From contig WHUZ01000014.1 of NCBI GenBank assembly GCA_015179045.1, positions 310,001 to 374,000 of the forward strand: DNA of 64,000 nucleotides, given 5' to 3'. A program made the translations under genes and the position numbers. Below the pieces are notes generated by a model, which saw only the letters and a program-made list of their open reading frames with translations, was not told the DNA's origin and searched no databases. The DNA comes from Kalaharituber pfeilii. Taxonomy: Eukaryota > Ascomycota > Pezizomycetes > Pezizales > Pezizaceae. Positions 35,697-48,207 of this stretch are shown here, one piece after another. Every line of letters begins with the position of its first letter. Positions within the stretch are counted from its first letter, which is position 1.

Positions 35697-37946
35697 TTGT
35701 TGAATGATTATGCTCCCGTTCCAGGTTCTTTGTCTACGTTCCAGGTTCTTTGTCTAGTACTTGTCCTGTCCCCGTTTGATGGCGCTGGGTACGCCTCACC
35801 AGCCCCAAATGTGACCACACTGGCACCATCGCCCCCTCCTCCTGATCGTATCTGGCTTTTGGCACCCGAACGGAAGGATAACCATGGAGCGGGCCGTCCA
35901 ATATACCCCAATTCTCGAGCACGGCGGTTCAGCTTCCTTGACTTCGGCGAGGAAGCAGTAAGAAAATTCCCTTTGTATGCACCACAGAGGGCTAGTTGTC
36001 CCAGTGCCACCGACTACGTCCGCCCGGCACCTGATGGTATCGATCCATCTGAGCAGAGGTACATCTCTGCCCATTCTGCGGTCATTGGCGATTCTCTGCG
36101 ACCGTTTGCAATAGCTGCGGGCTTGAGAGGTGGCCAGGCAGACAGCATTTTCAGAAGTGAGAGTTTACGGCCAATAACAGCCATTGCACTATCAGGAGGT
36201 AGCTACCGGGCCATGTTAAACGGTGCGAGTACTTTCAGAGCTCTTGACAACCGATCCTCGAATGTGCCCGAGTTCTCAGGGCTGCTTCAGGGGATGGATT
36301 ACATGGTTGGGTTGTCCGGAGGCAACTGGCTGGTGGGCTCAAGTGCCCTAGATAACTTTGCAACGATGGAAGACCTCAGGAATAACCATTGGGAGCTGGA
36401 AAAGGGTCTGGTAACTGGTGTCAAAGGGAATCCAGAAGACCACGTTAATGGCGTGCTTAAGTATCTTGCACAAATCAAGCGCCAGGTTGAACAGAAATCC
36501 AGGGTGGGTTTCGAAACCACTCTCACGGACTACTGGTCTCTTGCTCTCGGAAGGCAGCTGGTTAACCGTACGACGGGGGCGCCGAATGTTCTGTGGTCGC
36601 AGATTGAAGACAAGAGCTTTTTTTCCTGTCATGAGATGCCCTTCCCAATCTCAATCTCTACTTGTCGGTTGCTAGGGGAGAAAGTAGTAGAAAGAACCTC
36701 TGACATTCTTGAAACTACACCGTATTCTTTTGGCAGCTGGGATAGAGCAGTGTCGTATTTCTTCCCCACCAAGTATTTGGGGACAAGCATGCAAGGGGGC
36801 AGTCCCAAGGACGCAAAGGATGGATGCATGACGGGATTCGATGTAGGGGCGTTCGTCATGGGGACAAGCTCCAGCCTGTTTTCCGGGATTCTGGCAAGGA
36901 TTTGGCAGCGCAAAGCCCAGGAGCGGAAGGAACACGACGGGGTGTTCAGCCATCTGACGAAGGGACTGCAGGAGCTGCTTGCTGACGTGCTTGCGAAGGC
37001 TTTGGGCGGGAATGAGGATATTGCCCATGTGAGTGCATCTCGAAATAATCCAACACCACCTCACAAAGCTTACCGTCCCCTCGATTTCTGGCTGCATTGG
37101 ATTGCTCAATTGCGCCTCAGCAGATATTGACTTTGCCCGCCAGTACCCGAACCCATTCTACGGCTACACCACCAACTCATCCATTCCAACCTTTCCCAAA
37201 ACCAGTCTTCCCTGTTCCTTGCCGACGGAGGACTAGACAACCAAAATATTCCCTTCTGGCCCCTCCTCCAGCCAAGCCGTCATGTGGACTTTATCCTCGC
37301 CGTCGACTCCTCTGCAGATACACATCAGCATTGGCCCAACGGGTCCTCTCTCGTGGCCACGCGAAGTAGGACACAGAGTCTCCTCTCGAAATACTTTTCT
37401 GGGAATATAGGCGTGGTGCCGTTCCCGTACGTGCCCAGCGACGGCAGTTTATGGGCCCAGCAGGGAATGAATTACCAGCCCGTATTTTTTGGGTGTAGTA
37501 AAGGTAACTATACTAGCAATGGCAACAATAAAACCGTGCCCAAGGACTTCTTCGATCCGCTGATAGTCTACCTTCCGAACGTCCCTTGGACGTATTTCAC
37601 CAATACAAGCACCTTTGAGCTCGATTACACTCCGGAGGAAGTCAGCGGTTTTTTTGCGAACGGCGCCCGTCAGGTAGCGCAGACTACCAACACCAACTGG
37701 GAAACGGGTTTGCTCAACTCCACTGAGACGGTTTCGTGGAAGGTGTGCGTTGGCTGTGCTATCTTCCAGCGGAGTAAGGAGCGTGCTGGGATCGTACTGG
37801 GTGGCGTATGCGAAGATTGCTTTGATCGGTATTGCTGGGGTGGCGGGTACTCTGAAAATTTCACAATGGGCCCCCGGAGGGCAAATCAGAGTCAATTGCA
37901 TGGTAGTGTCTACGACCCGGCGTTGAGGAATGGGAGTGCGAAATAA
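35697..37946 (+). pseudogene. Phospholipase B (lysophospholipase) gene with two lesions
   Basis: Family: secreted or GPI-linked enzymes that deacylate phospholipids. Seen: exon 1 to 37028, intron 37029-37143 (gtgagt..gccag), exon 2 to TAA 37944. Core motifs are present: LSGGSYRAM (usually SGGGYRAM), the nucleophile-elbow GLSGGNW with its serine, YPNPFYGY, LADGGLDNQN with the catalytic aspartate, and a C-terminal CVGC...CEDCFDRYCW cysteine set. Lesion 1: from the ATG at 35710 the frame gives MLPFQVL and then meets a perfect 20-bp tandem duplication (35717-35736/35737-35756) that causes a stop at codon 16; without it the signal peptide would read through. A longer frame from ATG 35697 bypasses this. 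Lesion 2: between YGYTTNSS (frame 1) and SLFLADGG (other frame) a one-base loss or two-base gain is needed near 37200. No GPI-type hydrophobic tail is seen. Sequencing error could explain lesion 2, hardly lesion 1. Confidence 0.7.
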
Positions 37947-40900
37947 TTTGAGGAGATGCATGGAGCAATTTGGCAGAGAAGGAAGCTGGGGGTCGTTGAG
38001 GACAATTTAGTCGCTCCCTTTTGACTCTGAATTCTTGTAGAGTATTGCTTTACGTTTTAGGGGGGATATTGCAATCAGATTCCTCGACCGACCAAGACGT
38101 ATGTCATTCATTTTCTTTCGACTAGTACACTACACATTTGAATTAAATCTCTGCACCGGCGTAGTTGTAATTCCTAAGCAAAACGGTGCTACTATGCTAC
38201 CTAGGTCTGTAATTTCATTACGGTCAACCTCGGTCGAGCTCTTCGCCCCTTCTTGTGTTAGGCGCGCACATCATGCTTGTAATATCGAATGTATTTTGCA
38301 GTCACGACGCAGAGTCAGAGGCCTCACTACTACCCCTTCTAGCCCCCAGGAAAGTGCCTTCGTTTGCTCAGTAAATCAAGTACTTGTAGTATGTAAGCAT
38401 CGCTTACTGCTCTAAAGACCTAAGTAATCAGTCTCATACAAGTAATGCTACCTCCCCAAATGTCAGTATGTATATAAGATACTGAAGCCGTAAAAATGTA
38501 CCAAACTTCCTCGGATAAAAATATAGAAAAGTATAAAAGAAAAGGTTGCAGACGAAAATGAAATTTTAGAAAAATCAAAAGTTTTCTTTTTCATGTTACT
38601 GAAAGTGTGTATTATCTGAAATGCTTTTTCTTTGATGGAGCCAGGAATTGCCTAATTCGGTTGTTGTACTAAAGGTCCAATCAGACTAGTGGGGTTGTAC
38701 CGGGGGAGTACTCTACCAAACAAGTAAAGACCAATCGTGCTATCTATTTTCTGCTATGAGTAGCAGATAACGGCCTGGCGCAGAGCCGCGCCAGTATAAC
38801 AACTATTCAGAGGGTAAAGCACAGCTCAGGGAAGCATAGAACTATTGAGCATTTTTCCCTCCTGACTCTGTCTAGGTTCGGGACCTAACGTTGGGTAAGT
38901 ACATACTGCCAGCCAATATGGTGTTTACAGTATTGTTTACTGGGCATTGGGCGGTGGCGATGAGTGCACATACAATGCACTTGGCTGTATGGGAGGGATT
39001 ACCTTCAGCATGAAGGTTATCTAAGCGTATGATAACCTCAACTACGGCCAACCTAAGCGCACCTCCCAGTCACACGCAGCAGGGCCATGCCCACCGCCGA
39101 AGCGAAAGTCTTGATGTAACGAAGCTTGGGTGCATGCAGCTGTGTAGCCATGCCTCGACTGATGACCTGCTGTTCTTGTACTTAGAATCCTTCAATGATG
39201 GGGTGCAAGAAACATCTTTAAATCTACTAGATTCCATCTTCTAATTTTTCTATTTGGTGACCTCAAACTATTGATGTCACGTCAGACACTCGTTGAACCC
39301 AACTGGTTAACACCAGTTAGCCAAACATCAATCTTCCTGTTGACAACCACGAAGGATTGAAGTCATGATTTCTCAGGACTTCTTATTTGCATATGCTCCG
39401 CGTCAATAGACATCTGGCCCCACCTACCAAGAACGTCGAGCCATCACCACTTCATAGTTGGGGAAACCTCAGAGTATCTCTTTTACGTCATCAGCAATGG
39501 AGATGCGGACAATTTTAACTTCAAATCCTGCGACAACTTGGGCTTAGTCTGATGCCGAGCCATCCACATTTATGGTGCCGGAAGTTAATAATCAACATGA
39601 AATTTGCGACACAACCAACGCAACGCAAAACCTATCAGCAACCACAACTGATATGAACTAAGGTAGAAATATCAAAAATCTATACTATTTGAGACGCTCT
39701 ATCATTCTATGATATTTTCATGGCAAAATCTTCATTCGTTGTAAAACTGAAAAGGTTCAAAGTTTTTTTACTTTCTTAGGAAATGTAGCAAATATTACAT
39801 GCCAAGCCCCATACAGATGGATTAGTCATCAAGAGGTTGCCCCCTCTCGCACCAGCCGGTGACTCTTATATACATGATTTTTGAAGGCCTCTGTACCATA
39901 TTGATGACCATTCTTATATGCCTGCATAATACGAAGACACTTATTATAATAGAGATGTCTGAAATAGAAAAAAGAGCTTTCGGTATAGTTTCTCATAGAC
40001 CTGCAATAGACTCTGGAAAAACCTTCTATGAGTGGTCCGAGCGTGGGAGCTGTAGACGTAAAGCGAGCGTGTAATGCGACCGTGTAAAGGTGACCGTGGT
40101 CTAAGGGTTCACCGATTGCAAGCAGCAAAATGACACATATGGTGCTGCTTACTAATGCTGGCCGGGAATGTTACAACATGTTGATTAACTTCCGGCACCA
40201 TACTCGCAAGTGCACGAGAATATACTTCCTCACGGTTGTGAAAGATCATGAATCGAGACTCCTTTCAGTGTCAATCCTCGGCGCGTTGCCACTGTGGACG
40301 GGCACTGGTTCTTTTAGGACCCTAATGCCGAGCTAGGCAGCCCTCGTGACCTGGAATTCGTCTGAAAAAACACTTATTAGGCCAGATTCTCGGGGAAGCT
40401 GCCCACGTTGTTGCAACTAAGCTTTAACTTGGTGACACTGTAATTCTGAAGCATCAATGGGACTCAAAAGGTAACAACTTGGAAATGGAATGCAAATGGT
40501 ATACTGGTTACTGAGGAGTAGCAGTTTGGGTTGAAATTGGCATGCTCTGACGCCATGTAAAGCAACGTTATGAAGACAAGCATATTTCGTTGGGAAGCTT
40601 GCCCCGTCATACCATCACATAATTGGGCAGTGTAGTTTCAAGGCAAGAAGAAAGTTTAAGTACCAGAACGTGGTCAGCAAGAGAGAGTATGGCTCAATAA
40701 AGATGAGATGGATTAGGATTACTAGAAATTTAATGCATGGTGGAGAGACATAAGAGTAGATAACTTCCTCTTGCCTTGGTTGAGCCGACTGTTAGTATCT
40801 TTCATCTAGACCCAAGAACTACATACTGTATTTCAATGTACTTTCTACTCCAGCCTTGATAAACTTGAAATAATCATCCAAATACTGGCTATTCAGAATG

Positions 40901-41970
40901 ACTATGAGCTCGAAAGTCGGAAAATTGGTAATAGCAACTTCTCGGCACCAGTTAGGAATGGGCGTTCGTTATAGCTCTTTCTTGACTGTGTCCACATCTA
41001 CCTATCTAAAGTTCCGTAGTGGATGTCCAGTCTAGGCGACTCCCATGCTAGAGATCGGGCGACTCCACCATACGTGAATATGACTTAGTGACGATTTTTC
41101 ATTATAGAGATGGGTATACTTGTCTTGATCTAAGATGTGCGAAGCATTTAGGGGAACAACCTGAGCTATTCTCGGCGCCGGAGAGTTCTTACGATTGGCC
41201 TCTCTATCCTGTATGCCGCACGTGGCGAGAAATTCGTATAGATGTTTCATCCTTCCCATGACGACGGAATCAACTTTCGAGTACAGCACCTTTAGTCTGG
41301 TTGGCAGGTGTCTTGCAGGTTCTCCAGCTCCAATTGAGATTGGAAATGTCGCTGGCTAGCGAGATATGGGATATCGGTAGTTTTCAAAAGTCTCAATCAG
41401 AATTTTTTGCTGGCTGAAACGATAACGTTCAAACTCCGTGTCTATTCTTGACTGATCGACATCGTTGTTGGAAAAGTTAATGGCAGTGAAACCCCTGCCT
41501 TTGCAGTATTATTGGGTCACCTGCATCTTGACATGCAGCCTTTTCCATGCGCAGGTTGTAGATCCTCCATGTTGGTATGCCAATTACATCGTGGAATTGA
41601 ATATGCCAGGGTGGGCATATTGGCATTTTTAAAAAGAGGAGATGTGAGCAATGTTAGTGGCTGGGGGGGTTAAACAACCAACAAAGTTGCAAAATTTCGC
41701 AGAGATTCTAGGACAATAGAACTGTATTCGTCATGGTGGCAAATTTATTCTAATTAATTGCGGTACTACGACAGACAGTTTGTGCCGACTCTGGGTAGAA
41801 TAATGTAAGGGCCGATCGAAAGCAGTATGTTCAGGGGCATTTACAACCATTTGGTGTTATGAAACTGGAATGCTCGCCTAAAAACGAAATTTGATTGGAA
41901 TTCTGCAATTTCTATACTCAAGCAGCTTTAATATCAAAGCAGAAAAGATTAGTCTAGAGTGCCTAAATGT
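37947..41970. other. Intergenic, no gene seen
   Basis: About 4 kb without recognisable genes. A minus-strand frame at 41032-41289 (85 residues) has protein-like composition but no assignable family. Other frames are short and overlapping. Confidence 0.4.
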
Positions 41971-41973
41971 AAG

Positions 41974-42031
<58 letters not shown>
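41974..42031. repeat. Uninterrupted 58-nt poly(A) tract
   Basis: 58 adenines on the plus strand. It could be the tail of a retroposed sequence, but neither LINE tail motif precedes it and no flanking duplication was found. The ORF reading polylysine across it is an artefact. Confidence 0.85.
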
Positions 42032-42032
<1 letters not shown>

Positions 42033-42914
42033 ATGTGACATCGTACACAGGGGTTTTACCGTAGGACTTTTCAGGGACCAAGAAACCCTAATTGAAAATG
42101 GCGGGGACAAGCTTCATGTTGGGGGAGGGTTAACGGAAGGGAGAGAGTTGATTCAACTTCGACGGGCAGTGAACTCAAAATTGCACTACTTCAACGATAT
42201 GATAAGGATGAGGCCAACGTATGGGGAGATGGGGGCTACTCTAGAATGAATAAGGTATACTGTGTGTGAGCTTGTTTGTTTCGAAGTGAGACTCTGCAAT
42301 TGATGATCAACCTTCCTTCTGTTAGGTGGGGGAACTAGTTGGTAAGAGTGATCACGCAAGACGACAGCTACTTACATGCGGTGGTAGAACGGTGAGAGTA
42401 ACGGGGGGGTAGCCCAAGTGTTTGGTCCTTGGGCTCCCTGAAGTGGGCTACATACTGATACCCTCCTGCCAGTGCAACTAGGCCCATTTGTCATGAGATA
42501 TGAGCGGTTTCAGAGTCAGTCATTGGCTGAGATTTTCCACCGCGGATATGATAGCGGATAGACCGAGCAGCTGTGCACGTCGCCTAGGCACTCCTTGGTG
42601 TGGCGTATGATACCGCACCTGAACAGTGCAGTACCGGTGCAAAGTGGGCAAGGCTGGTGGCGCAGCACACCGATGGAGGGGGGGGCGGGGGGGGGGGGGG
42701 GGGGGGGGGCATATCATACCCAACCAACGCGGCGGCACACACATCACCCTGCAACAGCAGATTAGGGATGTGATAAAAGGAGGTCAAGCGCGACGGAAAC
42801 AGCGCGGAAACACTGCGCTGAGCTCTCGTAACATGGCGCAGCTGTACGAGCAGGCAGGCACTTCTTGCTAGTATCATGTATCATAGTCATAAGCGCACCC
42901 GTAAATGGGCAGAG

Positions 42915-42977
42915 CGGGTTCAGGGCGGGGCTCAGGGCGGGGCTCAGGGCGGGCTCAGGGCGGGCTCAGGGCGGGCT
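42915..42977. repeat. GGGCTCAGGGC minisatellite
   Basis: About five units of 11-12 bp, each with two runs of three or four G, capable of G-quadruplex formation on the plus strand. Confidence 0.85.
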
Positions 42978-43210
42978 GCACCGGGCATCGATTGCGCCAG
43001 CTCCTCCAATTCGCCGAAGCTCGCAGCTGGCCTGCAGCGGCCGCAGAGCACAGCGGCCGTAGAGTACGGCGGAGTGCTCGACGCGGCACTTTGGTCCTCG
43101 GCTCATATGCATACTGGCAAGTGCTGGGCGTATGGATACTCTGTACTGTACTCTGTACCCGCGCTGACCTGTCGCCAGCGGGCAGGCAGGCCTGCACGCT
43201 GCCCAACACA

Positions 43211-43260
43211 CTCCCCTCCCCTCCCCTCCCCTCCCCTCCCCTCCCCTCCCCTCCCCTCCC
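43211..43260. repeat. CTCCC pentanucleotide repeat, 10 units
   Basis: Perfect tandem units; the minus strand is a regular GGGAG array. Confidence 0.9.
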
Positions 43261-44063
43261 CCTCCTCCCCCTCCCACGCAGACATACGGTACAGCACCCA
43301 CATTCTCTGCCCGCAGGCGTGCCCTCGTGAGCCAGCCTATCCTCTTCCGCTCCCAGCTTGCCGCAGACACGAGTAAGTACGTAGCTTGCCACTCCTTCGC
43401 ACGCTCTTGTGCAGTAGCATACTCGGTTCGCCCCCAAGGCCGAAGCAGCACTCTGCTCGCGGCCCCTGTCAGCGTAGGAGGGACGCAATCGCCCCCCTCC
43501 AGTTGGTCAGAACCCCCCCCCACCCCCCCGCCCAGGCACAGGAACAGCTAGCATAGTGGAGGTCAGGACATCTCATTTTTTTCCCCCCCCCCGTTGCCAA
43601 ACTTAGCCCACCGCAAGCTATTAATGGCCAGGACATATCATAACTCTACCGCATGAAAAGCACTCAACCTTGTTGATTATCAGAGACTAAGCGTACCCAA
43701 GTTATTACACCGCCAGTGTTTGTTGAATAACTTCCTTGAGCCACCTGAGTCTCTCGCTTCAACTTCAACCCGTCAAGTGCTCTCCGAGTGCTATCAAAGT
43801 CCCTCACCAATTCCGTTCAACTGAGGTATTGAATCCAACGGCGAGGGTGTCATACTATTGCTGTAGCTAAACTACTCCAGATTCTAGGAGGATAAGAAAG
43901 AGGTAGGGGCACAATCATCAAGCATCGGGAAGGGAGAATCACACAGGAGGAATGGGCTGAGAGTTGCAGAAGGCTGATACTTGTTTGTTTCTCCCATTCA
44001 GTTACAGATTGTCCAACGAAAGTGACCCTCTGCAATCGAGGGGCTGCCCCACGATTCCGGAAG

Positions 44064-47000
44064 ATGGCATACTACCAGCAGGAGCGAAGGCAGCCGGCGC
44101 CGCCAGTCACGACGTTTACGATTCCAGCCACGAATCCAATGAACTCAAAAAGGCGACAAGCACCTCCGCCGCCGCTTCCGACCATCAGCACAATAAATCA
44201 ATCAAGTCCGCTTCCTGGATTTTCGTACGCCAAAAGTGGGATCATCGATCCTTTACCACAAACAGAGCATTCCCATCAGAGAACATATTCATATACAGGT
44301 TCACCGCCGCCGAACAAACTGACTTACGAAAGGAGAGAGCTACCGACACCGCCTTCTGGACTTACCACTCCGGATATTTTTTTGCATGGTCCGAGACAAA
44401 AAAAGTCAAAAGATTTGGACGTGCTGATCGAAGAAACTGGAGGGAAAATCATAAGCGAGAGTGATAAAAAGGTTAAGAAAAAAGAAAACGCTGGTAATGA
44501 TGGTCCTTCAAAATTCGAAAGGAAATCAAAGAGCGGGAAAAGGTCAAAAAGTAGTAGAGATGGTAGTAGGGATACAACCAGAGGCGAAGGTGATGTTGAC
44601 TCTGGATTTGAGATGTATTCACCAAGGAAAGAATCAAGTCGCAGGCACAAGAGGCATCCAGTAAATGGAGAGCGACGCCGAGAAAGACGGGATAGACATG
44701 CGGACGGGGCAGAAGGTTCATTGCCATCTCCCAGAGATGAAAAACAGTACAGCGATATTGGCGATGGTACAGAACACTCCAAAAGCAAATCTTCACGAAT
44801 AATGACTAAAAACAAGTCGCCGCGCATGCAAACGTCATATCGGCCGTCCTTAACCGAAGAGGAACCACCTCCACCTTCGCTTCAATTACCAAGCATTGCA
44901 TATGTACCGTCATCTGAGGGAAATCAGGGCGATGTTCACTCGCTAAACATGGCACCAGCACCAGCAACAGCACCAGCACCAGCACCAGCACCTCCTCCTC
45001 TCGCGGCTTCAGCACAATCTCTAACCAAGGAAAGTGTGGATCGTTTTAACCCTGGGGTGAAGACACATTCTTCTAATGTATCGGCAGCATCGATCGAACT
45101 TCCCTTTTTTATGACTGATTCAAAAGTTCAATCAAGCCATGTGAATGGTCAGCATTTCGGAAGGCCGTCAATAATATCTGAGGATCCTGAAGATTCGAGA
45201 TACAACCAAAAGCCAATTCCTGGCGTCGAAAATACAACCACGAAGCCGGCACTATTACGTGTAACGAATAGACCCACACCAATCAATCTTGCCCAGCACA
45301 ATCATGCGGCGCTCAGTCGCGACCAGGGTATACCTGCTCAATCAGAACCCGCAGCCTCAATATCTCTAGAGGAACTAGCCCTTGAACTTGAGGTACACGA
45401 GAATTCAAATGGTGATATACACCTACTTCCGTCACCGCGCAATTTTTCGACACGGTCTGTTGTTACAGGCTCAGTCCGTACCGGCGAAATTTCACCAATG
45501 TCTACATATACTTTCTCGCAGCTTTCTCCAAATCCTTTCAGTGTTCCAGTTAGCCCGTATAGTCCCGCTGTTAAATTGTCCTCTATTTCTGAAGAAAAGA
45601 ACTATAACTGCTCGGGTGTCGTCCATAAAAGAAGCGAGAGTGTTAGCTCTGCCTCTTCAGATTCTACCTCTTCCAGTCTTCTGCGAGATGGGGGAATGGA
45701 GGTGAATGGGAGCAGAAATCGGCCAATGGATACTCCATTGACTGATTATAGTGGGATGCTGACGCCGGCATTTTTCCCTGTTTCTGCTACTGGGAGTAAG
45801 TTCAAAATATCAAAGTCATCACATTTGGATGCATCACTTCGCGCAATAGATCAAAGGCCGGTTAGTGCAGGCAGCAATGGCAGCATCTTTGATAGCTATT
45901 ATTGCGAGGGAGGGCGTGGTGGCATTGTCAACATGGAGCTTGAAGTTAAAGAAGAGGATGATAATGCTGAAGGAAGTCATATTAGACACAATGAAGATGC
46001 TAACCAGTCTGACTTGAATGAAGGTGAAGTCCGAATCAGCAACAAGGGAATCAGTGAATGGCAACTAGAATGGGATAGGATTACTCAGGCGCAACGGTCT
46101 GGGGGAGATTCTGGAAATGACGAGAGACGGAAAAGTGGTCTTGATCTGCAGCTGACCCCACCTGGAATTATTCGACCTCAAAAAAGTATCGACCTATTTG
46201 CAGCTGGCTCTCCCACAATGACCAATACAACCTCCAGATGGGGCTTAGAAGAGGAACTCAAGAAAGAAATGGAGATTGAAAACAATCGTCACAGAGGGCT
46301 ATCCAGCTTCAATTCTCACGAGAAAATCTCACAAAAACCAGCGATTGATGAATGGCTGGTGGCGAGCGCTGAACCTGTGGCTCCAATGTCACTAATGACG
46401 CCAATTGAGCTTGGGGTTGGAAGAGTTGGATTGGTGGTGGATCGTCGAACTGGGAAGACTGACGAAGAACGTAAAGCTTCAGAAGAAAAGAGAGTAACAG
46501 CTTGGCCTTCTTATACCATTGTTGAAGAAGAGGAAGATGGAGAATCACCCGGTGCGCTATACTCGAAATCAATACCATACACCTCGGTTTCAACAGCTGC
46601 CCCACCTAGTCTTCAACCACCAATACTGAATTCAGATCGAAGTATTGGCAGGCTCCAGAGATCAACGTCATCTCCAGTGAGGCCGACTTTCGACCCCAAC
46701 CAGAAAATCTCGAGAAGTCGGAGTATCAAGGAATTGATCTTCACAAGGGGGCGACCCGGACCAAGCTCACCCGTCAACAGTTCTGGCCCAAAGCTAGAAT
46801 CGATAACAGAGCCCTCTGACAATGGACGTAGCAATGAGGCATTAGATGGTGATGGAGTACAGCAGCCTAAGGTACTGGCGAGCAGCGTGGTGAAGTCGAA
46901 TTCTGATGAGGGCACTTTTCGAGGTACCCCAAGTCCGGCACTCTCGAGCCCTGCTACACCCACTCCAAGTGTTCTAGCACGGACAGTGTCCCTCAGAAAG

Positions 47001-48207
47001 CAAGGAATTTCCAAAGAGGATATTTCTCGGCCGCTTGTACTGGGTGGTGAATTCAACACAATGAGAAGCTTTGTTTCATCCGTAAATGAAGAAAAATCAC
47101 ACAGACAGGGTGGATCTATGGGTGGCACTAGTCTTCGCTCAATTACGCCGCAGATGATTAGTGCCCCTATTACCCCAGGTTCCCCAAACTCATTCAGGAC
47201 TATGCATAGCAATGATTCCTATTCGATTCTGGCCCATACTGCACTTGCGCCTACAGGCCCCCTTTCACCTCCATTCCCATCTCCACCCTTGTCGGCGTCA
47301 CCACCTCCACCCCCACCTCCCCCCCCACCACCTCCCCCACCACCACCGCCGCCACCACCTCCCCCTGGAAATCCGAGTCTTATACCCCTGACTCAGGCGG
47401 TTCCTGCGGAAGAGCTTCAATATCCTCGGCCATTGGAGGTATTTCCGCCGAAGATTCAAGAAAGCAATCCACCTCCTGCACCACTAAAGCGTTTTACCTC
47501 TTTATCTCTTCGCCGCACATTATCTCTTGGATTCAAGTCCTCCAAAGCTAATGGCGATGTTACCCGTTCTCCATCCTCTGCCTCCATGAGAGGCCGCTCC
47601 AAGTCGCAATTAGAATCCCAACCACTGTATCCAACAACACCCAATCATACAGTTTCTCACCCCTCAGAGGTTACTAAGACAGTTGCGGAAGCAGAATTGG
47701 AGAGACTACGCGAGGCGGCTGCGATTAAAAAAGCGAGGGATGAAGAATTGAAAAGGCGAGCCAAAGAGAGGGTGGTTACTCCAGGAACATTAGTCATTAA
47801 GCCTAACGCTGGGGAGCCTGTAGCTTTGAGGAACGGAGCTGATATTGGGCATCGATTGAAACCTCGAAGAGTTGAGGATAGATTACTTGGAATCTCGAAG
47901 AAGGTGGGTGATCACAGAGAGGGTGCCTGTCACGCATGCAAGAGAGGTCCAGTAAGTATCTTTCGAGTCCTTATCGTTTGCTATAACGTGCTAATGATTT
48001 TACTAGTTTCCTACTATGTGGATGTGTGTTGATATCTTTTATGACGACGAAGAAGAGAGCTTTTCACACGGCCACTCGGATTACCAATTAGATACCCCTT
48101 CACAACCTGGAACTCCCGAGAATGTTGGAAGTAGAGCGTGCCCCTATACCCTTTGTCGGATGTGCGCCAACGAGAAAATTGGCAATGAATTGGGTGTTTT
48201 GCATTAG
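44064..48207 (+). CDS. Large disordered proline-rich protein with C-terminal Cys pairs, 1362 residues
   Basis: Function unknown. Seen: exon 1 44064-47951 and exon 2 48007-48207, joined by a 55-nt intron (gtaagt, ctaat branch, tactag). Almost all of the protein is predicted disorder: basic and Ser-rich N-terminal third (KKVKKKE, RSKSSRDG), an AP repeat near 44950-44990, many S-P sites, a run of 22 prolines at nt 47305-47370, then a charged helix (EAELERLREAAAIKKARDEELKRRAKER). The conserved end is the C-terminus: CHAC before the intron and RACPYTLCRMC in exon 2, which together could bind zinc. Start: MAYYQQERRQ at 44064 has a better context than the in-frame ATG at 44022, whose extra 14 residues look like leader. 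Polyproline suggests profilin or SH3 partners (inference). Confidence 0.88.

Larger units (their letters stand above)
42380..43600. other. GC-rich block rich in simple repeats
   Basis: Includes G8-C-G23 at 42678-42709, a GGGCTCAGGGC minisatellite at 42915-42977 (about five units), ten CTCCC units at 43211-43260 and C-runs at 43512-43530 and 43584-43593. Overlapping long frames on both strands are low complexity and not called. It resembles the GC-rich block near 18.4-19.5 kb. Confidence 0.6.

Noticed and set aside
41959..42249. ORF encoding about 20 lysines
   Set aside because: It exists only because of the 58-nt poly(A) tract; the downstream part has no protein-like features.
42955..43523. 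Two overlapping minus-strand ORFs of 177 and 185 residues
   Set aside because: They translate the CTCCC array and minisatellite in different frames; no family resemblance.
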